Assembly (NCBI GenBank): GCA_035695045.1
Contig: DASSEX010000055.1
Span: 1 to 40,761 of the forward strand
Source of the DNA: DASSKP01 sp035695045
Lineage (GTDB): Bacteria > Actinomycetota > Actinomycetes > JAFAQI01
Length of the DNA stretch: 40,761 bases
Direction: 5' to 3'
Under the pieces are notes generated by a model. It ran no database searches. It was not told the DNA's origin and saw only the letters and a list, made by a program, of their open reading frames with translations. Made by a program: the position numbers and the translations under genes. Below, one piece after another: positions 25,813 through 33,831 of this stretch; positions within the stretch are counted from its first letter, which is position 1; every line of letters starts with the position of its first letter.

Positions 25813-26366
25813 CCGGGATCGCTGTCCGACCTGCTCGCAGCGACGAGTACGACGCGGTCGGAGAGCTGACGGTCGCGGCGTACGCCACGTACGGCGACGT
25901 CTCCCCCGACTACCTCGAGGTGCTACGCGACGCCCGCCGCCGGGCCGAGGCCGCCGAGCTGCTGGTGGCGGTCGACGGCACTGATGCTCTGGTCGGCACC
26001 GTCACCCTCGTCCCGCCTGGCGCCCCACCGGAGTGGCGGGAGACGTCGCCGGAGGACGCGGCGACGATCCGAACGCTCGCGGTGGCACCGACCGCGCGAC
26101 GGCAGGGGTTGGGCGCGCTGCTCACCCGTGTCTGCATCGAGCGATCCCGCGAGCGCGGCTGGCCTCGGATCTGCCTGGTCAGTGGCACCTGGATGACCGC
26201 CGCGCACGCGCTCTACGAGAACCTCGGCTTCACCCGTGACACCACCCTGGACTGGGAGCCACGGCCGGGACTGCTGCTGCTCGGTTACTCGCTGCCGCTC
26301 GACCCGCCGCCGAACAGCGCGCGTGACACCAACGCCCTGTCGACCGTGCCGCGCGCGACGAGCTGA
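25809..26366 (+). CDS. GNAT family N-acetyltransferase
   Basis: A 185-residue GNAT protein. Evidence is ATIRTLAVAPTARRQGLGALLTRVCIERSRERGW, with the acetyl-CoA loop Arg-Gln-Gly-Leu-Gly, and AAHALYENLGFTRD, the helix 4 region. The ATG overlaps the stop of the preceding thiamine-diphosphate gene (ATGA), so the two are coupled. The fold is complete by about residue 164. The last 20 residues (PPPNSARDTNALSTVPRATS) lie in DNA that also codes, on the other strand, for the end of the thioesterase, an 82-bp antisense overlap. The substrate is unknown. Confidence 0.83.
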   Translation: MTGIAVRPARSDEYDAVGELTVAAYATYGDVSPDYLEVLRDARRRAEAAELLVAVDGTDALVGTVTLVPPGAPPEWRETSPEDAATIRTLAVAPTARRQGLGALLTRVCIERSRERGWPRICLVSGTWMTAAHALYENLGFTRDTTLDWEPRPGLLLLGYSLPLDPPPNSARDTNALSTVPRATS

Positions 26367-26671
26367 CCCTCCTCCTCCGCCGCGACGGCGAACCGGAGCC
26401 GGCGCCCTTCCACCGCCTCGAGCGTCGCGGTAGCCGTCACCGTCGCACCCGGCAGTGACGGACGGAGGTGCTCGACCTCCACTCGCACCCCGACCGTCGT
26501 CTCGTCCGGAGCCAGTGCATCGCGCACCGCAGCCACGGTCGCCTCCTCGCAGAGAGCGACGACCCGCGGCGTCCCGAGGACGCCGACGTCGCCGCTGCCG
26601 AGCGCGATGGCCGTGTCGTCCTCGCTGACGACGAGGGAGGCGCGACCGGTGCGGCCGGGTGTGATCGGCAT
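26285..26671 (-). CDS. Hotdog-fold thioesterase, fluoroacetyl-CoA thioesterase-like
   Basis: A 128-residue single hotdog-fold protein. The segment GTPRVVALCEEATVAAVRDAL contains the conserved glutamate, and TTVGVRVEVEHLRPSLPGATVTATATL the conserved histidine, in the pattern of the FlK-like/thioesterase family. These proteins hydrolyse acyl-CoA esters, some with specificity for fluoroacetyl-CoA, but most members are untested. The ATG at 26671 is the natural N-terminus (MPITPGRTG), and the frame further upstream has no family support. It is divergent from the aldo/keto reductase with 30 bp between starts. Its 3' end overlaps the acetyltransferase gene. Confidence 0.82.
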   Translation of the reverse strand: MPITPGRTGRASLVVSEDDTAIALGSGDVGVLGTPRVVALCEEATVAAVRDALAPDETTVGVRVEVEHLRPSLPGATVTATATLEAVEGRRLRFAVAAEEEGQLVARGTVDRALVSRALFGGGSSGSE

Positions 26672-26701
26672 CCCCGCATTCTCGCCTGCTAGGAAGACGA
26701 C

Positions 26702-27670
26702 ATGGAGTACGTCGCGCTGGGATCGACGGGGCTGCAGGTGTCGCGCATCTGCCTGGGCTGCATGAGCTACGGCGTGCCCGAGCGGGGCGGCCATCCGTGG
26801 TCGCTCGCCGAGGAGGACGCCCGCCCGTTCTTCAAGCAGGCACTGGACGCCGGCATCACGTTCTTCGACACGGCGAACGTCTACTCCGACGGAACCAGCG
26901 AGGAGATCACCGGCCGCGCGCTGCTGAGCATGACGGCACGCGAGGACGTGGTGATCGCCACGAAGGTGGCGGGGCGGATGCGGCCGGGCCCGAACGGCGT
27001 AGGGCTGTCCCGCAAGGCGATCCTCGCCGAGGTCGACAACAGCCTGCGCCGGCTCGGCACCGACTACATCGACCTCTACCAGATCCACCGGGCCGACCCA
27101 CGCACACCGTGGGAGGAGACGCTCGAAGCTCTCAACGACTGTGTGCGCGCCGGCAAGGTCTGCTACCTCGGCGCATCGTCGATGCCGGCGTGGCAGTTCA
27201 CGAAGGCGCTGTACCTCGCGGACCGGCACGGCTGGAGCAGGTTCGTCAGCATGCAGAACCACTACAACCTGCTCTACCGCGAGGAGGAGCGCGAGATGGT
27301 GCCGCTCTGCCGCGACCAGGGCATCGGCGTCATCCCGTGGAGCCCGCTCGCACGGGGCCGCCTCGCCCGGCCCTGGGACGAGACGACGGAGCGGTCGCAG
27401 ACCGACGAGTTCGGCCGGCAGCTCTACGACGAGCACGACCGCCCGGTCGTCGATCGGCTCGGTGAGGTCGCGGACCGGCTCGGGCTGCCCCGCGCCCAGG
27501 TCGCACTCGCCTGGCTGCTCGCGCAGCCTGGGGTGACAGCACCGATCGTCGGCGCGACGAAGCAACGACACCTCGACGACGCCGTGGCCGCGTTGGACGT
27601 GACGCTGTCCGCAGACGACCTCGCCGCGCTCGGTGAGCCCTACCGGCCCCACCGTGTGATCGGGTTCTGA
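26702..27670 (+). CDS. Aldo/keto reductase
   Basis: A 322-residue (alpha/beta)8-barrel NADPH-dependent aldo/keto reductase. The catalytic tetrad is visible as Asp and Tyr in FFDTANVYSDG, Lys in VVIATKVAG and His in LYQIHRADP. The N-terminal GSTGLQVSRICLGCMSYG is typical of the AKR12/YajO-like group. The C-terminal IVGATKQRHLDDAVAALD is the cofactor-binding end. GGAAG stands about 6 nt before the ATG. It reduces an aldehyde or ketone, not identifiable here. The LLM oxidoreductase gene follows with a 2-bp gap, so the two redox enzymes are one transcriptional unit. Confidence 0.93.
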   Translation: MEYVALGSTGLQVSRICLGCMSYGVPERGGHPWSLAEEDARPFFKQALDAGITFFDTANVYSDGTSEEITGRALLSMTAREDVVIATKVAGRMRPGPNGVGLSRKAILAEVDNSLRRLGTDYIDLYQIHRADPRTPWEETLEALNDCVRAGKVCYLGASSMPAWQFTKALYLADRHGWSRFVSMQNHYNLLYREEEREMVPLCRDQGIGVIPWSPLARGRLARPWDETTERSQTDEFGRQLYDEHDRPVVDRLGEVADRLGLPRAQVALAWLLAQPGVTAPIVGATKQRHLDDAVAALDVTLSADDLAALGEPYRPHRVIGF

Positions 27671-27672
27671 CG

Positions 27673-28584
27673 GTGAGCGAACGCTTCTCCCTGCCGCCGG
27701 TCGGGATCTGGACCGGCGCCCTCGACTTCGTGCCGACGGGCCGGATGAAGGAGCTCGGCGCGGAGCTCGAGGAGCTCGGCTTCGGCGCCATCTGGATCCC
27801 CGAGGTGGCCGGCCGCGACGTGTTCGTCGCGCTGACGCACCTGCTCTCCTCGACGACGCGGATCGTCGGCGCGACCGGGATCGCCAACATCTGGGGCCGC
27901 GACGCCGTGGCGATGGCCGGCGGCGTCCGCGCGTTGACGGAGGCGTTCCCCGAACGCGTGCTGCTCGGGCTCGGCGTCAGCCACCAGAACCTCGTCGAGC
28001 AGCTGCGCGGGCACGAGTACCGCCGGCCGCTCGCAGCGATGTCGACGTACCTCGATGCGATGGACGCGGCGCCCTACAGCGCGGAGCGGCCGTCGACGCC
28101 GGTACGACGGGTCATCGCCGCACTCGGCCCGAAGATGCTGCAGCTCGCGGCGGCCAAGGCCGACGGGGCGCATCCCTACCTCGTGCCGGTCGAGCACACG
28201 GCGGAAGCGCGCGAGGTGCTGGGGCCGGAGCCGTTGCTGTGCCCGGAGCAGATGTACGTCCTCGCCGACGACGCGGCGACGGGGCGGGAGATCGCGCGGC
28301 GCACCCTCGCGGTCTACCTCGGACAGCCCAACTACGTGCGCAACCTGTTGCGGCAGGGCTTCACTGACGAGGACGTGGCCGGTGGCGGTAGCGACCGCCT
28401 CGTCGACGCGCTGGTGGCGTGTGGCGACGTCGACCGGGTCGTGGAGCGGGTCAGCGCGCAACTCGACGCCGGTGCGGACCACGTGTGCGTCCAGGCCCTC
28501 GTCGACGGGAAGCGCGCCGTGCCGGTGCAGGAGTGGCGTGAGGTGGCGCCGGCTCTGCGAGAGCTCGCCGCGAAGCGCAGCTGA
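27673..28584 (+). CDS. LLM class F420-dependent oxidoreductase
   Basis: A 303-residue TIM-barrel protein of the luciferase-like monooxygenase class. The N-terminal PPVGIWTGALDFVPTGRMKELGAELEELGFGAIWIPEVAGRD is typical of the actinobacterial TIGR03620 group, which is predicted to use coenzyme F420. Other segments are LGLGVSHQNLVEQLRGHEY and AAAKADGAHPYLVPVEHT. The hydride acceptor or donor substrate is unknown. The GTG at 27673 begins 2 bp after the aldo/keto reductase stop. F420 use is inferred from the subgroup, and no F420 biosynthesis gene is in the window. Confidence 0.9.
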   Translation: MSERFSLPPVGIWTGALDFVPTGRMKELGAELEELGFGAIWIPEVAGRDVFVALTHLLSSTTRIVGATGIANIWGRDAVAMAGGVRALTEAFPERVLLGLGVSHQNLVEQLRGHEYRRPLAAMSTYLDAMDAAPYSAERPSTPVRRVIAALGPKMLQLAAAKADGAHPYLVPVEHTAEAREVLGPEPLLCPEQMYVLADDAATGREIARRTLAVYLGQPNYVRNLLRQGFTDEDVAGGGSDRLVDALVACGDVDRVVERVSAQLDAGADHVCVQALVDGKRAVPVQEWREVAPALRELAAKRS

Positions 28585-28595
28585 TCGTCGCGGAG

Positions 28596-29861
28596 TCATA
28601 GCAGCAGCGAGACGCCGTGGATGGCGGTTCCTGCGATCGCGCCCACGACGGTCCCGTTGATGCGGATGAACTGCAGGTCGCGCCCGGCGAGGATCTCGAT
28701 CCGCCGAGCCGTCTCCCGCCCGTCCCACCGGGCCACCGTCGTCACCACCAGAGCGGTGAACTCGTCGGAGTAGTGGTCGACGGCGTGGAACACGCCGCGC
28801 CGCAGCAGGTCCTCCAACCGGCGGCGCAGGGCGTCGTCGGTCAGCACCCGGGCTGCGTGGGTGATCAGCGTCCGGGTGAGGCGCTGGACCGGCACCGCAT
28901 GCGGATCGGCGAGCGTGGAGCGCAAGCTCTCGACGAGCCCGTCGACGACGTCCACCAGCCACTGCTCCAGCGCCGGGTCGTCGAGCACGCGCAACGCTTC
29001 CTCGTTGACTCGCGACGCGAGCTGCTCGTCGCCCTGCAGCTCGAGCGCCGTGCGCATCAGGAACTTGTCGATCAGCCCGCGCATCGGGTGACCCCGGTTC
29101 TCGGCGGCCTCTCCGACCGTTGCGATCACCTCGCCCAGCAACCGGTCGACGCGACGGGTGGTCGCGAACAGCCAGAGCAGCCAGCCCGACTCCTCGGCGA
29201 ACGCCTTGAGCTGCCGGACCAGCTCCGGCCGGTTCTCGACGAGCCAGCGATGCGTCCCCCGCAGGCCGATGTCCGTCAGCGCCTGATGGCCGTCGTCCTT
29301 GACCGTGGTCTGCAGCAGCCGCCCCAGCAGCGGCGCGTAGCCCCGCCTCGCCGCGTCCGTCCTGGCCGCCGCGAGCAGGATGTCGGCCAGCTCGCGCGGC
29401 CGCAGTGCCTGCGCCGCCGCCAACGCGGCGTCAGCAACCTCCTGGCTGACCCGCGACGCGTTGCCCGGGTCGACCAGCCACGTCGCGACCTTGCGGACGA
29501 GGTCCGCCGCGTCGAGCCGCTGCCCGACGTTGTCGCGAGTGAGGAACGTCGTCGTCATGAACCCGCCGAGGCTCTCCGCCAGCGCGTCCTTGCGCGCCGG
29601 GATCAACGCGGTGTGCGGGATCGGAAGCCCGAGCGGCCGGCGGAACAGCGCCGTGATCGCGAACCAGTCGGCAAGGCCGCCGACCATCGCCGCCTCGGCA
29701 GCGGCACGGACGAACCCGCGCCCGCCGAAGCTGACGGCGTACGTCGCGACGAAGACGGCAGCCGCGACGACCAGCGCCATCGTCGCGATCCGCTTCATCG
29801 CGCGCAGCCGGCGTACGTCCTCGACCGGTGCCGCCGGACCGGGGACAGCCGCGATCGCCAC
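28596..29861 (-). CDS. DUF445 family membrane-associated protein
   Basis: A 421-residue DUF445 protein. An N-terminal hydrophobic segment MALVVAAAVFVATYAV precedes the conserved GLADWFAITALFRRPLGLPIPHTALIPARKDALAESLG, the hallmark of the family. The middle is a long amphipathic helical region with repeated DDALRRRLEDLLR-like elements, and a second hydrophobic end (VGAIAGTAIHGVSLLL) closes the protein. The function is unknown. The fold resembles long helical membrane-tethered proteins. The GTG at 29861 is the frame start, and an ATG in RRLRAMKRIATM could be used instead. It lies 10 bp downstream of WS/DGAT on the same strand. Confidence 0.88.
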   Translation of the reverse strand: MAIAAVPGPAAPVEDVRRLRAMKRIATMALVVAAAVFVATYAVSFGGRGFVRAAAEAAMVGGLADWFAITALFRRPLGLPIPHTALIPARKDALAESLGGFMTTTFLTRDNVGQRLDAADLVRKVATWLVDPGNASRVSQEVADAALAAAQALRPRELADILLAAARTDAARRGYAPLLGRLLQTTVKDDGHQALTDIGLRGTHRWLVENRPELVRQLKAFAEESGWLLWLFATTRRVDRLLGEVIATVGEAAENRGHPMRGLIDKFLMRTALELQGDEQLASRVNEEALRVLDDPALEQWLVDVVDGLVESLRSTLADPHAVPVQRLTRTLITHAARVLTDDALRRRLEDLLRRGVFHAVDHYSDEFTALVVTTVARWDGRETARRIEILAGRDLQFIRINGTVVGAIAGTAIHGVSLLL

Positions 29862-29871
29862 GCAGGCGAAC

Positions 29872-31278
29872 CTACGCGGTCGCGCCTACCTCGGTGTCGG
29901 CGCCGGCGAGCCCGACCACTTCGTCGAACCCCGCGCGCAGGCACGTCACGAACGCGTCCACGTCAGGCACGGCCTCGGTGTCGACGTCGACCCCCACGTA
30001 GACGGTGCCGGCGTACGACATCATCGTCACGTTGACGCCGGTGCCCCCAGTGGGGCCGAATGCGTAGAGCGCCTCGAGGCGCGGGCCGGCGAGCCGGACC
30101 GGCATCGGGAACGCCGGCACGTTGCTCGCGACGAAGTCGACGTGCCGCGCGAGCCCCTGCAGGTACGCCGGCGGAAGGTTGTTGACGAGTGCGTACGCCG
30201 CCTCGATGTAGGCGAGCCCCGGCGCGTCCTTCCACCGCTCGACCCGCCGCCGGATCTCGGCCATCCGCGCCGCGGCGTCCTCCGGCTCGACCGGGACGGT
30301 GAGGCGGATCAGTGCGATGCGGTTGCCCGCCTCGGCGTCGCCGGACTCGCGCACGTCGATCGGCAGCGTGAGCCGCAGCTCGTAGACCGCGGAGTCGTGG
30401 AGCTGGTGGTAGCGGCGCAGCCCCCCGGTGACCGCCGTGAGGAACGCGTCGTTCACGGTCCCGTCGACGGTGCGCCCTGCGCGGCGGAGGCCGTCCAGCG
30501 GCACGTCGAACGCCGCGTAGCGCCTGCGGAGGCCGCGGCCGGTCATCACCGGCGACAGGCGGTCGCCCGTGGGCGAGACGGCCTCGATCAGCGTCCGCCA
30601 CGTCGCGGTGGCGCCGGCGATGGCCGCAACCGGGTCATGCCGGGCGTGCCGCAGCGTCTTCGTGGTCACGCTGACCGCGCCACGGGCGAGGCCCAGCAGC
30701 TGGTGCAGGTCGTGCTCGGCGCCGCTGCGCAGCATCGTGAGCGTGCCGATCTCGGCGCCGTCCGGCTGCGTCGCCGCAGGTGCCGGCGCGAGCGGGACCC
30801 CGTCGACGTCGAACAGGTGCGACAGGAGCTGCATGCCGCCGATCCCGTCGGTCAGCGTGTGGTGGACCTTGGCGAGCCACGCAGAGCGACCGTTCTCGAG
30901 ACCGTCGACCAGCCACACCTCCCAGAGTGGCCGCTCGAGGTCGAACGCCGCCATCGCGAGCTTCGCGGCCAGGTCCAGCAGCGCGTCAGATGTTCCCGGC
31001 GCCGGCGCAACGACCCGGCGTACGTGCCAGGACAGGTCGAACCGGTCGTCGACCACCCACTTCGGCGGCGCCAGCTTCGCCGGGGTCGTCACGACGCGCT
31101 GGCGGAACAGGGGAACGGCGCGGCTGACCCGCTCCATCCGGCGCACAACTTCGTCCCAGTCCGGCGTGCCGTCGAGAATCGCGACGGCCATGACGGGCAT
31201 CCGCAGGACAGGGTCTTTCTCCATCGTCCACGAGAACGCGTCGGTCTCGCGCATGTGGACGTCGACAGTCGAGGACAT
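29872..31278 (-). CDS. Wax ester synthase/diacylglycerol acyltransferase (WS/DGAT)
   Basis: A 468-residue acyltransferase. The active-site motif HHTLTDG is at residues 139-145, with His140 as the expected catalytic base, and the N-terminal ETDAFSWTMEKDPVLRMPVMAVAIL and C-terminal NVTMMSYAGTVYVGVDVD segments are typical of the actinobacterial family. It joins an acyl-CoA to a diacylglycerol or long-chain alcohol, making storage triacylglycerol or wax. The ATG at 31278 is preceded by GAAGGGGTGG. It lies between DUF445 and pilT on the minus strand, with 94 bp separating it from pilT. That gap holds the 12-bp palindrome GGCCGATCGGCC (31327-31338). Confidence 0.95.
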   Translation of the reverse strand: MSSTVDVHMRETDAFSWTMEKDPVLRMPVMAVAILDGTPDWDEVVRRMERVSRAVPLFRQRVVTTPAKLAPPKWVVDDRFDLSWHVRRVVAPAPGTSDALLDLAAKLAMAAFDLERPLWEVWLVDGLENGRSAWLAKVHHTLTDGIGGMQLLSHLFDVDGVPLAPAPAATQPDGAEIGTLTMLRSGAEHDLHQLLGLARGAVSVTTKTLRHARHDPVAAIAGATATWRTLIEAVSPTGDRLSPVMTGRGLRRRYAAFDVPLDGLRRAGRTVDGTVNDAFLTAVTGGLRRYHQLHDSAVYELRLTLPIDVRESGDAEAGNRIALIRLTVPVEPEDAAARMAEIRRRVERWKDAPGLAYIEAAYALVNNLPPAYLQGLARHVDFVASNVPAFPMPVRLAGPRLEALYAFGPTGGTGVNVTMMSYAGTVYVGVDVDTEAVPDVDAFVTCLRAGFDEVVGLAGADTEVGATA

Positions 31279-31372
31279 CGCGGTCCACCCCTTCGAGCGC
31301 TGATGCCCCGAGGGTGGGCGCCGGAGGGCCGATCGGCCAGAGGCTTACGGCCCGCCGTCAGGCGACCCAGCC

Positions 31373-32461
31373 TCAGGCGACGAGGCCCAGGCGGCGCAGC
31401 TCGACGGTCAGGTCGTGCGGGTTGGTCGAGGCGGCCATCGCAGCGTCGAGGGTGATGACGCCGTCGCGGATCAGCGCAACCAGGTGCTGGTCGAACGTCT
31501 GCATCCCGTAGAACGAGCCCTCGGCGATCAGCGCGTTGATCGTCGATGTCTTCTCCGGGTCGGCGATCGCATCGGCGATGCGGCCCGTGTTGATGCAGAT
31601 CTCCATCGCTACGCAGCGGCCTTCGCCGTCGGCCCGCGGAACGAGCCGCTGGCAGATGATGCCCCGCAGAGCGCCGGCGAGCGACAGCCGGACCTGCTTC
31701 TGCTCGTGTGGCGGGAAGAAGTCGATGACGCGGTTGATCGTCTCTTGCGCATCGGTCGTGTGCAGTGTCGACATGACGAAGTGGCCGGTCTCGGACGCCG
31801 CGAGCGCCGCCTTGACCGTCTCCTCGTCACGCATCTCACCGACGAGGATGACGTCCGGGTCCTGCCGCATCGCGGCGCGCAGCGCGGTCGCGAAGTCGTC
31901 GGTATCGACGCGCACCTCGCGCTGGTTGACCATCGCCAGCTTGTCGAAGTGCAGGACCTCGATCGGGTCCTCGATCGTGACGATGTGAACCTCGCGGTTC
32001 GCGTTGATGTGGTCGATCATGCCCGCGAGGGTCGTCGTCTTGCCGGAGCCGGTAGGGCCGGTGACGAGGACCAGGCCGCGGGGCTCGAGCGCCAGCGCGC
32101 CGAGCGCGGGCGAGACGCCGAGGTCGTCGAGCGGGATCGCGCCGACCGACACGCGCCGGAAGACCAGCCCGGCCGACCCGCGGGACCGGAAGGCGTTGAC
32201 GCGGAACCGGCCGACCCCGGGCAGCGAGTAGGCGAAGTCGGCCTCGTTGCTGCGGTCGAACTCCTCCGCGAGGTCCGGCCGCAGCACCTCGCGCACCATC
32301 TTCTCGGTGTCACCGGCCGTCAGGTCACGCGTCTGGAGCTTGCGCAGCCGACCGTCGATGCGCACCCGCGGGGGCGATCCCACCTTGCAGTGCAGGTCGG
32401 ATCCGCCGCATTCGACGAGAGCGCGCAGGAACGGCTCGATGGTCAGGTTGCCACTGCTCAC
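31373..32461 (-). CDS. pilT: Type IV pilus retraction ATPase PilT
   Basis: A 362-residue PilT-type secretion ATPase. Walker A GPTGSGKT is at 135-142, the Asp box at about 161-169 (VTIEDPIEV), Walker B DPDVILVGEMRD at 201-212 and the His box STLHTTDA at 231-238. PilT hexamers disassemble type IV pili and drive twitching motility. The C-terminus lacks the AIRNLIRE retraction motif of Pseudomonas-type PilT as far as I can see. No pilB, pilC, pilin or prepilin peptidase gene lies in the window, so this ATPase stands alone here. The GTG at 32461 fits the family N-terminus. Confidence 0.95.
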   Translation of the reverse strand: MSSGNLTIEPFLRALVECGGSDLHCKVGSPPRVRIDGRLRKLQTRDLTAGDTEKMVREVLRPDLAEEFDRSNEADFAYSLPGVGRFRVNAFRSRGSAGLVFRRVSVGAIPLDDLGVSPALGALALEPRGLVLVTGPTGSGKTTTLAGMIDHINANREVHIVTIEDPIEVLHFDKLAMVNQREVRVDTDDFATALRAAMRQDPDVILVGEMRDEETVKAALAASETGHFVMSTLHTTDAQETINRVIDFFPPHEQKQVRLSLAGALRGIICQRLVPRADGEGRCVAMEICINTGRIADAIADPEKTSTINALIAEGSFYGMQTFDQHLVALIRDGVITLDAAMAASTNPHDLTVELRRLGLVA

Positions 32462-32531
32462 GCGTAGTTGTTCGGCCGCGCGGACCGCTGCCTTGACCCG
32501 TCCGGGCGTGCAGTTCGCCCGATTGGCGGAG

Positions 32532-32747
32532 TCACTCCAGGACGGCGATCACGTCCCCCTCCTGGACGACGTCCCCCTCGGCGACCTTGAGCTCGGCGAC
32601 CGTGCCGCCGGACTCGGCGACCACCGGGATCTCCATCTTCATGGACTCGAGGATCACGAGCGTGTCGCCTTCACCCACGGTGTCGCCCTGGCTGACGACC
32701 ACCTTCCAGACGTTGGCGACCATTTCGGCGCGAACTTCCTCGGCCAC
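32532..32747 (-). CDS. Free-standing biotinyl carrier protein (TB7.3/Rv3221c type)
   Basis: A 71-residue single biotinyl/lipoyl domain. The modification site is Lys37 in ESMKMEIP, the biotinylation tetrapeptide context Met-Lys-Met, flanked by the beta-hairpins GDTVGEGDTLVIL and GDVVQEGDVIAVLE. It is the counterpart of the mycobacterial biotinylated protein TB7.3 (Rv3221c). In the same transcriptional direction upstream is a biotin carboxylase that has no carrier domain, so this protein is a good candidate for its carboxyl-accepting partner. The 70-bp gap to pilT and 47-bp gap to the preceding gene are short. Confidence 0.93.
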   Translation of the reverse strand: MAEEVRAEMVANVWKVVVSQGDTVGEGDTLVILESMKMEIPVVAESGGTVAELKVAEGDVVQEGDVIAVLE

Positions 32748-32794
32748 TGTGCCTGCCTCTCGGTGTTGCCGGGTCCCGGACGTGCGGCGTCACG

Positions 32795-33025
32795 CTATCG
32801 CTGGTCCAGCTCGCGCTGCAGGCGCTCCGCCGTCGCCTTCCAGTGCGCTGCCTCCGCCTGCCACTTGCGCAGCTCCGCCATCAACCCGGAGACGACCTCC
32901 GCGGTGTTCGCGTCGGCGTCGCCGACCTCGCGACCGCCGGACCGGCGGCGCGCGACGGCATAGGCACCCCCGACGAGCAGACCGAGCGCGAGCAGGATCC
33001 CGAGGCCGACGAGCGCCCCGGTCAC
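32795..33025 (-). CDS. Small membrane-anchored coiled-coil protein
   Basis: A 76-residue protein with one N-terminal membrane helix (about residues 3-23, GALVGLGILLALGLLVGGAYAV), a basic stop-transfer RRRSGGR, an acidic turn and a charged helix (MAELRKWQAEAAHWKATAERLQRELDQR) with coiled-coil character. No family is known to me. GAAGGTGG precedes the GTG at 33025 by about 5 nt, the best evidence for the start. It lies 23 bp after enoyl-CoA hydratase in the same direction. Confidence 0.7.
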   Translation of the reverse strand: MTGALVGLGILLALGLLVGGAYAVARRRSGGREVGDADANTAEVVSGLMAELRKWQAEAAHWKATAERLQRELDQR

Positions 33026-33048
33026 CGCGCCACCTTCATCGCTCGGTC

Positions 33049-33831
33049 CTACCGTCCACTCCACTGCGGCGGACGCTTCTCGAAGAAGGCGGCGATGCCT
33101 TCGGCGACGTCCTTCGTGGTCGTGAGCAACGACAGCTGGGCCTGCATCGCCTCGAGCGCCGCCGCCAGCGGTGCGGTCTCCGCGGCGGCGACCCAGGCCG
33201 CCTTCCCGAGACGGACAGCGACCGGCGCGGCGTCCGCGACCTTCTCGACGTACGCCGTGACGTCGGCGTCGAACGTGTCCGCGGGGAGCACCCGCGACAC
33301 CAACCCGATCTCGTACGCCGTGCGCGCGTCGAAGCGCTCGCCCGTGAGCATGTAGTCCATCGCGTGCTTCGGTGAGACGTGCCGCGTCAGCAGCGCGCTG
33401 ACCATAAACGGCCACAAACCGCGGTCGACCTCCGGCATCCCGAACGCGGCCGTCTCCTTCGCCAGCACGACGTCGCAACCGGCAGCGAGCCCGATCCCAC
33501 CGGCGAGGCAAAGCCCCTGCACCCTGGCGACGATCGGTCGCGGGCACTGGCGCATCGCGACGACGAGGTCCTTGAGCAGTCCGCGCCCCTCGTGCTGCTC
33601 CAGCCCGGTCGCGTCGTTGGACATCACCGACAGGTCGGCCCCGGCGGAGAACACCTTCTCGCCCGCCGACGCGACGAGCACCGCCCCCACGGCCTCGTCG
33701 GTGGCGGCCGCCCGGACGGCGTCGAGCAGCCCCTGCAGCACGTCACGCGACAGGGAGTTGCGCTTGTCCTCGCGGTCGATCACGAGCCGCAGCACTCGGC
33801 CGTCGCGCTCGACCCTCAGCTGCTCGCTCAC
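33049..33831 (-). CDS. Enoyl-CoA hydratase/isomerase family protein
   Basis: A 260-residue crotonase-fold enzyme. The segments LVIDREDKRNSLSRDVLQGLL, FSAGADLSVM (first oxyanion-hole strand) and RVQGLCLAGGIGLAAGCDVVLAKETAAFGMPEVDRGLWP (second oxyanion-hole loop and catalytic Glu region) define the family. It would hydrate or isomerise an enoyl-CoA thioester. The specific substrate is open. The GTG at 33831 overlaps the stop of the 37-codon ORF by GTGA, and that ORF in turn overlaps the biotin carboxylase stop, so all three should be read from one message. Confidence 0.92.
   Translation of the reverse strand: MSEQLRVERDGRVLRLVIDREDKRNSLSRDVLQGLLDAVRAAATDEAVGAVLVASAGEKVFSAGADLSVMSNDATGLEQHEGRGLLKDLVVAMRQCPRPIVARVQGLCLAGGIGLAAGCDVVLAKETAAFGMPEVDRGLWPFMVSALLTRHVSPKHAMDYMLTGERFDARTAYEIGLVSRVLPADTFDADVTAYVEKVADAAPVAVRLGKAAWVAAAETAPLAAALEAMQAQLSLLTTTKDVAEGIAAFFEKRPPQWSGR

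Noticed and set aside
31327..31338. 12-bp palindrome GGCCGATCGGCC upstream of the WS/DGAT gene, and a nearby 9-bp direct repeat TCAGGCGAC
   Set aside because: Short GC-rich palindromes are expected by chance in such DNA. No known operator matches, and the direct repeat runs into the pilT stop codon.
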